The position numbers and the translations under genes were made by a program. Below the pieces are notes generated by a model. The model saw nothing but the letters and a program-made list of their open reading frames with translations, ran no database searches and had not been told where the DNA came from. This document shows positions 8,629-17,344 of a stretch of 64,000 nt of DNA, one piece after another. The stretch is taken from NCBI RefSeq assembly GCF_027497235.1, contig NZ_CP114902.1, positions 3,237,501 through 3,301,500 on the forward strand, in the 5' to 3' direction. Source of the stretch: Micromonospora sp. WMMD1128 (GTDB taxonomy: Bacteria > Actinomycetota > Actinomycetes > Mycobacteriales > Micromonosporaceae). The number at the start of each line of letters is the position of its first letter. Position 1 is the stretch's first letter.

Positions 8629-9327
8629 TCAGCGCACCACCAGCCGCTCGCTCATCGAGGGGACGCCGTCACCCTTGACCTTCAACGTCCAGGTGCCGGC
8701 GGCGCCGAGCGCCACCACCGTCTCGGCGGTGCCGTTCGGCTCCGCCTTCAGCTCGGCGACCCGCTTGCCGTCGGGGTTGAGCAGGTAGAGGGTCCGGGCG
8801 CCGGCGGTCTTGTTCGTCACCTTCAGCGCCAGCTTCTCGCCCGGCTCGGCGATCAGCCCGTCGACGCCGGTCAGCGTGTCACCGCTCAGCTCGATGGCGA
8901 CCGCCCGGTCGTACTCCGTCTCGGCCGCGGCGCTGGCCACGGCGCCGTCGTCGGTGACGGTGATCCTGGTCCGCACCCCGTCGCCCTGCCGGCCCGGCTT
9001 GCAGGCCACCTCGTACGTGCCGGTGGCGAGCGTGGCGCGCAGGTCACCGGTGCGGCCCGGGGGCACGTCGGCCACCTCGCCCACCATCTTGGTGAACTTC
9101 TCACCCTCCCGGCCGTAGACGTAGACCCCGGTGGCCTGCTCCCCCCGGTTGGTCACGCTGAAGGTGACCGTGCCCGGCGTGAACAGCGTGGTGGTGACCT
9201 CGCAACTGGTGTCGGTGGCGGTCACCGGGACCTGCTCGCCCTTCGGCGCGGGCTCGTCGTCGCCGCAGGCGGTGAGCGCGGTGGTGGCACAGAGGACGGT
9301 CAGGACGACGGCGGTACGGCTTCTCAT
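8629..9327 (-). CDS. Lipoprotein with two cupredoxin-like (EfeO N-terminal-type) domains
   Basis: A 232-residue exported lipoprotein. The signal peptide ends in the lipobox LTAC with Cys21. Two beta-rich repeats follow, around residues 32-125 and 135-232. The first resembles the cupredoxin-like N-terminal domain of the iron-uptake protein EfeO (CEVTTTLFTPGTVTFSVTN, with GTYEVACKPG later). The M75 peptidase-like domain of full EfeO is absent. It could bind metal or act as a scaffold at the membrane surface; the function is not established. A perfect 16-bp palindrome lies 18 bases upstream of the ATG and may be an operator. Confidence 0.72.
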   Translation of the reverse strand: MRSRTAVVLTVLCATTALTACGDDEPAPKGEQVPVTATDTSCEVTTTLFTPGTVTFSVTNRGEQATGVYVYGREGEKFTKMVGEVADVPPGRTGDLRATLATGTYEVACKPGRQGDGVRTRITVTDDGAVASAAAETEYDRAVAIELSGDTLTGVDGLIAEPGEKLALKVTNKTAGARTLYLLNPDGKRVAELKAEPNGTAETVVALGAAGTWTLKVKGDGVPSMSERLVVR

Positions 9328-9345
9328 CGGGCTCTCCGGAGCGGA

Positions 9346-9361
9346 GGTCAGCGCGCTGACC
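9346..9361. promoter_or_regulatory. Perfect 16-bp palindrome, possible operator
   Basis: GGTCAGCGCGCTGACC reads the same on both strands. It sits in the leader just upstream of the lipoprotein start (9327) and ahead of the divergent gene at 9470, where a dimeric repressor could act. No regulator is assigned. Confidence 0.45.
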
Positions 9362-9469
9362 GGGACGGGTGGGACTCGGCGGAGTCAGCAGAGTCTAAGC
9401 GGGCGGCCGGCCCCGACAAGGCCCGAGGGCGGTTCGGTCGTCCGGCTTCGGTGCGGCGATGATGGCGGG

Positions 9470-10354
9470 ATGCGACTGGTCTCCCTGCTCCCCTCCGCCA
9501 CCGAGATCGCGTACGCCCTGGGCCTCGGCGACGAGTTGGTCGGGGTGACGTTCGAGTGCGAGGTGCCCCCGTCGTACCGGGCCGGCACGACCGTGGTGGT
9601 GGGCGGCCGGGACACCGGTGGCATGAGTCCCGGCGAGATCGACACGTACGTGCGGGAGCGGCTGGCCGCCGGCGCGGACCTCTACACGCTGCACGCCGGC
9701 GCGCTGGCCGGGTTGGATCCGGACCTGATCCTCACCCAGGACCTGTGCCGCGTCTGCGCGCTGCCCGCCGGCCGGGTGACCGACGCCGTCGACCATCTCG
9801 GCGCCCGGGCGGACGTGGTGTCGCTCGACCCGTACACCCTCGACGACGTGCTGGGCACGATCCGCGCGGTGGGCGCGGCGGCCCGGGTGCCGGACCGCGC
9901 CGAGGCCCTGGTGGACGGGCTGCGCGCCCGGCTGGCGGCGGTCGGCGCGGCGGTGGCCGGCCGGCCCCGACGGCGGGTCGCCGTGGTCGAGTGGGTGGAC
10001 CCGCCGTTCGGTGCCGGGCACTGGATCCCGGACCTGGTCGACGTGGCCGGCGGCACGCCGGTGGCCACCCACCCGGGCGCCAGGTCCACGCCGACCACCT
10101 GGGCGGACCTGCGCGCCGCGCGCCCGGAGGTGGTGCTCGTCGCGCCGTGCGGTTTCCGGCTGGAGGGCGCCGCCGGGCAGGCGGCCGAGGTGGCCTGTCA
10201 CTTCCCGGGCGCGCAGGTGTGGGCGCTCGACGCGGACGGTCTGGTCGTGCGCGCCGGCCCCCGCCTGGTCGACGGCGTCGAGGCGATCGCCGCCATCCTG
10301 CACCCCGACGCCGTCCCACCCGTCTCCCCCACCGCCGCCCGCCGGGTGGCCTGA
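9470..10354 (+). CDS. Cobalamin-binding protein, BtuF-like fold without signal peptide
   Basis: A 294-residue protein with the class III periplasmic-binding-protein fold: RLVSLLPSATEIAYALGLGDELVGVTFEC at the start (residues 2-30), LDPDLILTQDLCRVC near 82-96, and a second lobe with PEVVLVAPCGF. BtuF proteins deliver vitamin B12 to an importer, but there is no signal peptide or lipobox and no permease nearby. This cytoplasmic type is common in actinobacteria and its role is unclear. The ATG at 9470 gives the canonical N-terminus. The B12-dependent methionine synthase is 33 kb away. Confidence 0.78.
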   Translation: MRLVSLLPSATEIAYALGLGDELVGVTFECEVPPSYRAGTTVVVGGRDTGGMSPGEIDTYVRERLAAGADLYTLHAGALAGLDPDLILTQDLCRVCALPAGRVTDAVDHLGARADVVSLDPYTLDDVLGTIRAVGAAARVPDRAEALVDGLRARLAAVGAAVAGRPRRRVAVVEWVDPPFGAGHWIPDLVDVAGGTPVATHPGARSTPTTWADLRAARPEVVLVAPCGFRLEGAAGQAAEVACHFPGAQVWALDADGLVVRAGPRLVDGVEAIAAILHPDAVPPVSPTAARRVA

Positions 10355-10384
10355 CCCCCGTCTCGCCCCGGCCCGCCCTCGCCT

Positions 10385-10460
10385 CGTCGATCTTGGACTT
10401 GTGGTCGTTCACAAAAGTCGCCTAACCGGCATTCGAGGCGCCACAAGTTCAAGATCGACG
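10385..10460. repeat. Intergenic inverted repeat, GATCTTGG family
   Basis: The 20-base arms at 10385-10404 and 10441-10460 match at 19 of 20 positions (CGTCGATCTTGGACTTGTGG against its complement). They enclose 36 bases that contain a smaller dyad. The GATCTTG ends recall the palindrome at 1817-1866. It lies between convergent genes. Confidence 0.8.
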
Positions 10461-10494
10461 GGGACGAGGGGGCGAGGGACGGGCCCGAGGACGG

Positions 10495-10528
10495 GAACGC
10501 CGCCCTCGCGAGTGCGGGGGCGGCGTTC
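10495..10528 (-). terminator. GC-rich hairpin downstream of tatC
   Basis: The 15-base arms (10495-10509 and 10514-10528, core GAACGCCGCCC) have one mismatch and a 4-base loop. It sits 22 bases past the tatC stop and may serve both convergent genes. There is no T run. Confidence 0.6.
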
Positions 10529-10549
10529 GGGTGGAGGTGCGGGCGGGGA

Positions 10550-11503
10550 TCAGGTCATGTCGTCGTAGCGGCGTTCGATCGGCGCCGGGGCGGCGATCGG
10601 CTCGGGCGCCTCGACCGGGGCGGACGCCTCGATCCGGGCGCCGGTCGGCACCGGCTCGTCCGACAGGTCCAGCGGCGACACCTCGTCGTCGGCGAGGCCG
10701 GCGTAGACCTCGCGGCCACGCCCGCGCCGCCGGTCGTTGAGGAACGCCAGCCCCACCGCGCCGAAGTAGAGCGCGGAGAGGCAGAACGCCAGCGCCGTCA
10801 TGCCGAACGGGTCGGGCGTCGGCGTGACCACCGCGGAGAACGCGAAGAACACGAAGATCGCCACCCGCCACCAGCTCAGCAGCCGCTTGGCGCTGGCCAG
10901 GCCGACGAAGTTGAGCATCAGCACGATCAGCGGAAACTCGAACGCCACCCCGAACAGCAGGATCAGGTTGGTGACGAAGCCGATGTAGCGGGTGATGTCG
11001 AGCGTGGTGGTCACGTCGCCGCCGCCGGAGATGTCGAGCAGGAACTCCAGGCCCTTGGACGTGACGAAGAACGCCAGCACCGCGCCGGCCGCGAATAGTG
11101 GAGCGGCCAGGGCGGTGAAGAAGTAGGCGTAGCGCCGCTCGTGCCGGTGCAGGCCGGGCGCGATGAACGCCCAGAGCTGGTAGAGCCAGATCGGCGCGGC
11201 GACGATCAGGCCGACCCAGAGGGAGACCTTCATCTGCAGCAGGAACAGGTCGGCCGGGCCGAGCTGGACGAAGTTGCAGTTGCCGTTGACCAACCGCGCC
11301 TTGTCCAGGTCGCAGTAGGGCTTCTGCAACAGGTGCATCACCGGCCCGGAGAGCCAGATGCCGAAGCCGAAACCGACGAGGATCGCCAGCGACGCCCGGA
11401 AAAGGCGGTTACGCAGCTCGCGGATGTGCTCCATGAGCGTCATGGAGCCGTCCGCCGCGCGCGCGAACGTGCTCGGTCCGCGCTTCTTCAAACCCAAGGC
11501 CAC
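10550..11503 (-). CDS. tatC: Sec-independent protein translocase subunit TatC
   Basis: A 317-residue polytopic membrane protein with six predicted transmembrane segments and the family motifs MEHIRELRNRLF near residue 24, the LWAFIAPGL loop, and FEFPLIVLML in the fourth helix region. TatC is the receptor for twin-arginine signal peptides. The C-terminal 60 residues form a charged, Pro/Ala-rich cytoplasmic tail beyond the usual core, as in other actinobacteria. It follows tatA with a 21-bp gap in one operon. The start is GTG 11503. A Tat substrate candidate in this window is the FAD oxidase at 41570-43072. Confidence 0.95.
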   Translation of the reverse strand: MALGLKKRGPSTFARAADGSMTLMEHIRELRNRLFRASLAILVGFGFGIWLSGPVMHLLQKPYCDLDKARLVNGNCNFVQLGPADLFLLQMKVSLWVGLIVAAPIWLYQLWAFIAPGLHRHERRYAYFFTALAAPLFAAGAVLAFFVTSKGLEFLLDISGGGDVTTTLDITRYIGFVTNLILLFGVAFEFPLIVLMLNFVGLASAKRLLSWWRVAIFVFFAFSAVVTPTPDPFGMTALAFCLSALYFGAVGLAFLNDRRRGRGREVYAGLADDEVSPLDLSDEPVPTGARIEASAPVEAPEPIAAPAPIERRYDDMT

Positions 11504-11524
11504 GGTGGTGGAGGCCCTTTCGGA

Positions 11525-11848
11525 TCAGTTCTCGCGGACGCGCTGCACCGGGTCGGCCGGCGGGGCGACCGGCTGCTGCGGCTGCGGGGCGAACTGCTGC
11601 TGCGGCTGGGCGTACTGCTGCTGGCCCTGGACGTACTGCTGCTGCGGCGGGAGCGGCTGGTAGCCGGCCTGCGCGTCGGCCTTCTCGGCCAGGTCACGGT
11701 CGTCGTCCTGCAGGCTCTTGGTCTCGGCCTTGATGATCCGCAGCGAGCGGCCGAGCGAGCGGGCCGCGTCGGGGAGCCGCTTCGCGCCGAAGAGCAGGAT
11801 CAGCACGACCACGAGTACGGCGATGTGCCACGGCTTGAGGGCACCCAT
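11525..11848 (-). CDS. tatA: Twin-arginine translocase subunit TatA
   Basis: A 107-residue protein: one N-terminal transmembrane helix ([20 protein letters not shown]), then an amphipathic helix, then a Gln-rich tail with repeated QQQY units. The [14 protein letters not shown] signature is the TatA/E hallmark. TatA multimers form the transport path. The ATG at 11848 is preceded by GGAG 6 bases upstream; the frame extends further but without homology. It lies upstream of tatC. Confidence 0.94.
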   Translation of the reverse strand: MGALKPWHIAVLVVVLILLFGAKRLPDAARSLGRSLRIIKAETKSLQDDDRDLAEKADAQAGYQPLPPQQQYVQGQQQYAQPQQQFAPQPQQPVAPPADPVQRVREN

Positions 11849-12043
11849 GGGAAGCTCCAGTCGCTCTGTGTCGGTGTGTGGGTGGGTCGCCGCCCATCGT
11901 ACGTGCGTCGCGGCGGCTTGCCATCCCCGCCGGGCCTGCTGGTGCGGCCCGGTCGGTGAAGTCTCGACCAACCCGAAGTGTCCCGTCAACCGCCCATCGC
12001 GGCGCATTCGGGCGCGTTACCGCCCAGAGACGACGGGCGTCGA

Positions 12044-12292
12044 TCACTCCCCGCGCTTGGCCTTGATCAACACGATCCGCTCCTGCGCCACCGCCGCCCG
12101 CTCCTGGAGCGTCTCGGCCCGCGCCTGCAACTCCTCGGCGGCCGAGCGCAGCGCCTCCGCCTCGGTCGCCCGCCGCTGCAACGCCACCGCCGCGCGGCGC
12201 AGCCGGGGCAGCCGCGCCACCACCGGGCGGACCGCCAGGGCCAGCACGACCAGCGCGAACAGGACGACCCCGAGCACGATCCAGATCACCAC
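12044..12292 (-). CDS. Small membrane protein with C-terminal coiled coil
   Basis: An 82-residue protein: a hydrophobic helix at residues 2-25 (VIWIVLGVVLFALVVLALAV), then a basic link, then an Ala/Glu/Arg-rich coiled coil at about 35-78. It starts with GTG 10 bp after the pafC stop and precedes tatA, so it is probably in the pafBC transcript. No function can be assigned; it looks like a membrane-anchored scaffold. Confidence 0.72.
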   Translation of the reverse strand: MVIWIVLGVVLFALVVLALAVRPVVARLPRLRRAAVALQRRATEAEALRSAAEELQARAETLQERAAVAQERIVLIKAKRGE

Positions 12293-12302
12293 GGCGGTCA
12301 GC

Positions 12303-13310
12303 CTATCGGGTGCCGCCGGCCGCCGCCGGGTCGGCGGTGCCGGTCGGGACCGCGTACGCGTCGAGCGCCGCGACCGCTTGGGCGCGGACCTGCTCGGCCA
12401 GCTCGGCCGGGGCCACCACGGTCGCCTCCGGGCCCAGCCCGAGCACGAACCGGCGGGCCCAGCCCAGGTCGGTGACCCGCAGTGACACCAGCCAGTGCTC
12501 GCCGTCGGCCTCGACCCGCTCGCACGGATAGTATTCGGTGATCCACCGCTCGCCCCGGCCGATCCGCAGCGTGATCAGCGGCAGGTCGGCCGACGGCCGG
12601 AACACGCCGTCGCTGAGGTCGTGCGGGCGGGCCTGCGGCGGCACCACGGCCCGCTCCGGCAGCTCGGTGACCGCGTCGATCCGGTCGGCCCGGAACAGCC
12701 GGACCGCCTCGGCCCGGCGGCACCATGCCTCCACGTACGCCCGGCCGGCGACCATCAGCATCCGCAACGGGTCGATGGTGCGCTCGGTGGTCTCGTCCCG
12801 GGCCGGCGTGTAGTAGGTGATCCGCAACGCCCGGCCCCGCTCGACGGCGGCGCGCAGCTCGCGGACCCGGGCGTTGTCGCCGGGCAGCCGCACCTCCACC
12901 GGCGCGCCGGCCAGGTCGCCGGCCGCGCCCTCGATCTTCGCCAGGGCCCGCTCCACCGCCTCCCGGTTGGCCACCCCGGGCGTCTCGGCGAGCATCCGCA
13001 GCGCCACGACCAGGGCCAACGCCTCGTCCGGGGTGAGTCGCAGCGGCCGGTCGATGCCGGCGTCGTAGGTGATGGTCACCCGGTCGCCGTCGAACGCCAT
13101 GTCGATCAGGTCACCCGGCCCGTAACCGGGCAGCCCGCACACCCAGAGCAGCTCCAGATCCTCCCGGAGCTGCTTGTCGGTCACGCCGAGGTCGTGCGCC
13201 GCCTCGGCGATCTCGATGCCGGGGCGGGCCAGCAGGTAGGGCACCAGGTTGAGCAGCCGGGCCAGCCGGTCGGCGGAGGCGCGGCCGGCGCGGGCCGACG
13301 GCCGGGTCAC
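12303..13310 (-). CDS. pafC: WYL-domain transcriptional activator subunit PafC
   Basis: A 335-residue regulator: a helix-turn-helix at residues 12-60 (VPYLLARPGIEIAEAA, VTDKQLREDLELL), then a WYL domain from about 140 (ALRITYYTPARDETTERTIDPLRM, AYVEAWCR) and a C-terminal WCX region. With PafB it forms the PafBC activator of the LexA-independent mycobacterial DNA-damage response; the Paf name comes only from linkage to the proteasome genes. The GTG start overlaps the pafB stop by 4 bases, implying coupled synthesis of the heterodimer. Confidence 0.9.
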   Translation of the reverse strand: MTRPSARAGRASADRLARLLNLVPYLLARPGIEIAEAAHDLGVTDKQLREDLELLWVCGLPGYGPGDLIDMAFDGDRVTITYDAGIDRPLRLTPDEALALVVALRMLAETPGVANREAVERALAKIEGAAGDLAGAPVEVRLPGDNARVRELRAAVERGRALRITYYTPARDETTERTIDPLRMLMVAGRAYVEAWCRRAEAVRLFRADRIDAVTELPERAVVPPQARPHDLSDGVFRPSADLPLITLRIGRGERWITEYYPCERVEADGEHWLVSLRVTDLGWARRFVLGLGPEATVVAPAELAEQVRAQAVAALDAYAVPTGTADPAAAGGTR

Positions 13311-14305
13311 CGGGCACCCCCGGCCACCGCCAGCTCGTCGTGCCGGGTGGCGACCTCCTTCAACCGCTGGATGACCGCCTCCCGCACCTCCGGTGGCTCC
13401 AACACCCGCACGTCCGGGCCGTAGCCGACGATCTGACCGGCGAGGAAGTCGGCGTCGGCGTACGGCAGCACCAGCCGGTCGCCGTCCGGGCCGGCGTCAC
13501 TCTCCACCGCCCAGCGGCGCAGCCCGGCGGCCCGGCCCGGCGCCACCAGCACGGTCGCCCGGCCGGTGCGCTCCACCGGCCCCGACCAGCGGGCCACGTG
13601 GCTGATCAGGTCCACCCCGGCGGGCGGCTCGTAGGCCCCCGGCTCCCCCGTCGACCGGACCGCGCCCACCACCCGGGACAACCGGAAGCAGCGGGTCGCC
13701 GCCCGGTCCAGGTCGTGGGCGACCACGTACCACCGGCCGCGCCAGCAGACCACGCCCCACGGCTGCACCCGGCGTCGGGTCGGCGCGTCCCGGTCCGGCA
13801 CCCGGTAGTCGAAACTGACCTCCCGCCGGTCCCGCGCGGCGGCGGTCAACGGGGCGAACGCCGGGTCGACCGTCACCATCGGCTCCAGGCCGAGGGTGGC
13901 CTGCGGATCCACGTCGATGCCCGCGGCACGCAGCTTCGCCAGCCCGGACGACGCGGCGGCGGCCAGGCCGGCGTGCTGCCACAGCCGCGCCGCGATGCCC
14001 ACCGCGGCGGCCTCGTCCGGTTCGAGGGGGATGTCGGGCAGCGCGTACTCCCGGTGGGCGATCCGGTAGCCCGGCTCGGCGTCGAAGACGCTTGCCGTCC
14101 CGGTCTCCAACGGCACGCCCAACTCCCGCAGCTCGGCCTTGTCCCGCTCGAACTTGCGCTGGAACGCCTCGTGGTCCTTCGCGTCGTCCGGGTCGTGCTC
14201 GTAGCCGGGCACGGTCGCGGCGATCTGGGCGGCAGTCAGGAAACGCCGCGTGGACAGCAGGCAGATCACCAGGTTGACCAGGCGTTCGGTACGGGTCCGG
14301 GACAC
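13307..14305 (-). CDS. pafB: WYL-domain transcriptional activator subunit PafB
   Basis: A 332-residue paralogue of PafC. The N-terminal winged helix contains RTERLVNLVICLLSTRRFLTA and RKFERDKAELRELG. The WYL domain follows near residue 175-230 (VSFDYRVPDRDAPTRRRVQPWGVV, GRWYVVAHD). The start GTG at 14305 (VSRTRTERL) is where homology begins, although the frame is open 147 codons upstream. PafBC turns on repair genes after DNA damage; I see no PafBC-type promoter motif in front of this operon. Confidence 0.9.
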   Translation of the reverse strand: MSRTRTERLVNLVICLLSTRRFLTAAQIAATVPGYEHDPDDAKDHEAFQRKFERDKAELRELGVPLETGTASVFDAEPGYRIAHREYALPDIPLEPDEAAAVGIAARLWQHAGLAAAASSGLAKLRAAGIDVDPQATLGLEPMVTVDPAFAPLTAAARDRREVSFDYRVPDRDAPTRRRVQPWGVVCWRGRWYVVAHDLDRAATRCFRLSRVVGAVRSTGEPGAYEPPAGVDLISHVARWSGPVERTGRATVLVAPGRAAGLRRWAVESDAGPDGDRLVLPYADADFLAGQIVGYGPDVRVLEPPEVREAVIQRLKEVATRHDELAVAGGAR

Positions 14306-14410
14306 GTACCGAACGCTAGCAGCCCGCACGTCCGACGCGGGCACCCGCGCGGGCGCGGCGCGGCTCCGGCTCGACGGGCGGCCCGCCGGGACCGGCCATA
14401 GGGTGAGGGC

Positions 14411-15400
14411 GTGGCGGAAGCGGAAGTCAAGACCGAGAGCGTCGGCACCGTCGTGGTGGCCGGCGCGGCGAACCTCGCCATCGCCATCGCCAAGCTGGTC
14501 GCGGGCCTGCTCTCCGGCTCCGCGGCGATGCTCTCCGAGGCCGCCCACTCGATGGCCGACACCACCACCGAGCTGCTGCTCTACCTGGCACTGCGGCGCG
14601 GCGCGCGGCCCGCCGACCCCCGGCACCCCTTCGGGTACGGCAAGGAGAGCTACGTCTGGGCGTTCCTCGCCGCGCTGTTCACGTTCGTGGCCGGCGCCGG
14701 CTTCGCCATCACCCACGGCGTCACCACCATCCTGGTGCACGAGCACACCGGCGACTACCTGGTCGCGTACGTGGTGCTGGCGGTCTCGTTCGTCATCGAG
14801 TCGGTGTCGCTGGCCCGGGCGGTGCGGCAGGTGCGCGCCGAGTCGCGACGCTGGCGTACCACCCCGCGCCGCTACCTGCGGCTCACCGCCGACACCACGG
14901 TCAAGGCGGTCTTCCTGGAGGACAGCGCCGCGCTGGTCGGCCTACTGCTCGCCGCCGCCGGGCTCACCCTGTCCCACCTCACCGGCGACGAGCTGTACGA
15001 CGGGATCGCCTCGATCCTCATCGGCGTGCTGCTGCTGGTGGTCGCCGCCATCCTGGCCCGCAGCAACATCTCGCTGCTTGTCGGTCGCGCCGTCTCCGAG
15101 CGGCTGCACGGCCAGATCGAGCAGGAGCTGACGCGGCTGCCGACGGTGGACCGGATCGACACGCTGATGACCATGTTCCTCGGCCCGCAGGACATCCTGG
15201 TCGCCGCGAAGGTCGACTTCCGCGACGACGCCACCGGCGCCGAGATCGAGGCCGCCTCCGACGAGGCCGAGCGCCGGCTCACCGGGCAGTTCCCGGAGAT
15301 CGCGTACGTCTTCCTCGACCCGACCCGGTCCCGCTCCACCGGCCGGCCGGCCCGGACCACCCAGGACGAGACCGGCCGGCCGGTCGACCAGGAGACCTGA
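14411..15400 (+). CDS. Cation diffusion facilitator family transporter
   Basis: A 329-residue CDF protein with six predicted transmembrane helices. Family signatures are SEAAHSMADTTTELLLY near residue 42, a metal-site pair of Asp/His in the second and fifth helices, and HPFGYGKESYVWAF. The C-terminal cytoplasmic domain (from about residue 225) has the ferredoxin-like fold region VDRIDTLMTMFLGP. It exports Zn, Fe, Mn or a similar divalent ion using the proton gradient. The GTG start has GGGTGAGGG immediately upstream. It is divergent from pafB. Confidence 0.88.
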   Translation: MAEAEVKTESVGTVVVAGAANLAIAIAKLVAGLLSGSAAMLSEAAHSMADTTTELLLYLALRRGARPADPRHPFGYGKESYVWAFLAALFTFVAGAGFAITHGVTTILVHEHTGDYLVAYVVLAVSFVIESVSLARAVRQVRAESRRWRTTPRRYLRLTADTTVKAVFLEDSAALVGLLLAAAGLTLSHLTGDELYDGIASILIGVLLLVVAAILARSNISLLVGRAVSERLHGQIEQELTRLPTVDRIDTLMTMFLGPQDILVAAKVDFRDDATGAEIEAASDEAERRLTGQFPEIAYVFLDPTRSRSTGRPARTTQDETGRPVDQET

Positions 15401-15444
15401 CCCGGCCGGCGCCCGCCCGGACGTCGGCCGATAGCGTGCCGGTC

Positions 15445-16530
15445 ATGGTGCGATGGCGGTCCGGCACGGTCACGGCGGTACGGCGACGATGGGCCGGCGC
15501 GGTCGAACTCGACGTCGACCTGCCCGGCGGCGACCGGATGCGGGCCCTGGCCTACCCGGCGCTCGTCGGCGACCCCGAGCCCGGCGACCGGGTGCTGCTC
15601 AACGCCGGCGCCCTGCTGATGGGCCTCGGCACCGGCGGGTACGCCCTCGTCGTCGCGCTGCCCGACCGGCTCCCCGCCGACCCGCCGCAGGCCGGCGACA
15701 GCCGCGACGCCGGGCATCTGGTCAAGGCCCGCTACACCCCGCTGCAACCGATCCTGCTCGGCGTGGACGAGGAAGCCTCCCCGCACCACGCGCGGCTGGC
15801 CGCCGCCGAGTCGCTCGACGGGATGCCCGTGGTCACCGCCGACCTGCACTCCGCGCTGCCGGCGATCCTGGCCGGCGTGCACGCCGACGCCCCCCACACC
15901 CGGGTCGCCTACCTGCTCACCGACGGCGGGGCGCTGCCGGCCTGGTTCTCCCGCACCCTCGCCGGGCTCGCCGGCCACCTCGCCGGCACGGTGAGCGTCG
16001 GCCAGGCGTTCGGCGGCGACCTGGAGGCCAGCACGCTGCAAAGCGGGCTGCTCGCCGCCCGGCACGTGCTCCACGCCGACCTGGCGATCGTCGCCCAGGG
16101 ACCGGGCAACCTCGGCACCGGCACCCGCTGGGGCTTCTCCGGGGTGGCCGTCGGCGAGGCCGTCAACGCCGTCGCCACGCTCGGCGGGCGCCCGGTCGGC
16201 TCGCTGCGCGTCTCCGATGCCGACCCGCGCCCCCGGCACCGCGGCGTCTCCCACCACAGCCTCACCGCGTACGGCCGGGTGGCGCTGGCCGCCGCCGACC
16301 TGGTGGTGCCGGAGGGCCTCGACCCGGAGCTGACCGCGGCCGTCACGGCGGCGCTGACGCCCCTGGCCGACCGGCACCGGATCGTCACCGTGCCCACCGA
16401 CGGCCTCGACGCGGCCCTGCGCGCCAGCCCGGTCGGGCTGTCGACGATGGGCCGCGGCCTCGACGCCGACCACGCCTACTTCCTGACCGCAGCCGCCGCC
16501 GGCCGGCACGCCGCCGGCCTGCTCGGCTGA
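15445..16530 (+). CDS. DUF3866-family protein
   Basis: A 361-residue soluble protein that I recognise as the actinobacterial DUF3866 family. Visible features are a beta-rich N-terminus (VRWRSGTVTAVRRRW, GDRVLLNAGALLMGLGTGGYALV), KARYTPLQPILLGVDEE near 95, and a Gly-rich C-terminal half (AQGPGNLGTGTRWGFSGVAVGEAVNAV, PRHRGVSHHSLTAYGRVAL) that looks like a nucleotide or cofactor site with conserved His. No biochemical function is known to me. ATG 15445 is taken; GTG 15436 is also possible. Confidence 0.75.
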   Translation: MVRWRSGTVTAVRRRWAGAVELDVDLPGGDRMRALAYPALVGDPEPGDRVLLNAGALLMGLGTGGYALVVALPDRLPADPPQAGDSRDAGHLVKARYTPLQPILLGVDEEASPHHARLAAAESLDGMPVVTADLHSALPAILAGVHADAPHTRVAYLLTDGGALPAWFSRTLAGLAGHLAGTVSVGQAFGGDLEASTLQSGLLAARHVLHADLAIVAQGPGNLGTGTRWGFSGVAVGEAVNAVATLGGRPVGSLRVSDADPRPRHRGVSHHSLTAYGRVALAAADLVVPEGLDPELTAAVTAALTPLADRHRIVTVPTDGLDAALRASPVGLSTMGRGLDADHAYFLTAAAAGRHAAGLLG

Positions 16531-16540
16531 CCGCCGCCGC

Positions 16541-17089
16541 TCAGCCCGCGCGGTAGCCGTGCGCCACGATGCGCTCGGCGGCCACCGCGTACACCTGCGG
16601 GTCCTGCGGTGCCCACGTGCCCAGCCCGTCGACGTACCGGTTGAACATGCAGAACGCGGCGGCGATCAGCACCGTGTCGTGGATCTCCAGATCGGTCGCG
16701 CCGCGCGCCCGGGCGGCGTCCACCAACTCGACGGTGACCTCCCGGCCGTCGCGCCGCACCGCCGCGGCGATGTCGAGCAGGGCGCGTAGCTTCGCGCTCA
16801 CCGGCGCCGAGGACACGTCCCGCCGCACCTGATCCACGAGCGTCATCCCGGTCGGCAGCTGGGCGGCGGCGAACGCCGAGTGCGCCGCGCAGCAGAAGAC
16901 GCACTCGTTGAGACTTGAGACGTACGCGGCGATCAGCTCCCGTTCGCCCGGCGTCAGCGTGGGATGCGGGGCTCGCAGCAACTGCTCGGCGAGCGCGTTG
17001 AGCGGCCCGGCCGTCTCGGGCCGGAACCGCATCGGCCCGTTGATGCCCGGATGCGCCTTCTCGTCCAGACCAAGATCGATGTGCGCCAC
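16541..17089 (-). CDS. AhpD-like/carboxymuconolactone decarboxylase-family peroxidase
   Basis: A 182-residue all-helical protein. The redox motif E-C-V-F-C-C-A-A-H places the CxxC pair at Cys63 and Cys66 with His70, the proton-relay arrangement of AhpD-type alkylhydroperoxidases, so it probably reduces peroxides. A third Cys67 adjoins the pair. The GTG at 17089 has GGGAGGG about 7 bases upstream. It converges with the DUF3866 gene (10-bp gap). Confidence 0.82.
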   Translation of the reverse strand: MAHIDLGLDEKAHPGINGPMRFRPETAGPLNALAEQLLRAPHPTLTPGERELIAAYVSSLNECVFCCAAHSAFAAAQLPTGMTLVDQVRRDVSSAPVSAKLRALLDIAAAVRRDGREVTVELVDAARARGATDLEIHDTVLIAAAFCMFNRYVDGLGTWAPQDPQVYAVAAERIVAHGYRAG

Positions 17090-17344
17090 GGCGGTGCCCT
17101 CCCTGCGTCGAACCGCCCGGCCCGGCCACCCGGCATGCCCGACCGGGCCGCGACGTCCCGCCCAAGATATCCGCGACCACCGATGCCCTCCATGGTGTGA
17201 CCACGAGAAGCGCAAGCTGGAAGACCGCACGCCGACCCACCGGTCCTATCCTTTCCCTGTCCCGGACGCACCATCCCGGCACGCTTCCCCCACCCCCGCC
17301 GCGGCCCCGGGCCGCCGCGTCCCCGCAACGGAAGGTGAGGCGCC

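Noticed and set aside
16523..16546. Terminator between the DUF3866 and AhpD-like genes
   Set aside because: Only a 6-bp dyad (GGCTGA/TCAGCC) with a long GC loop that includes both stop codons; too weak to call.
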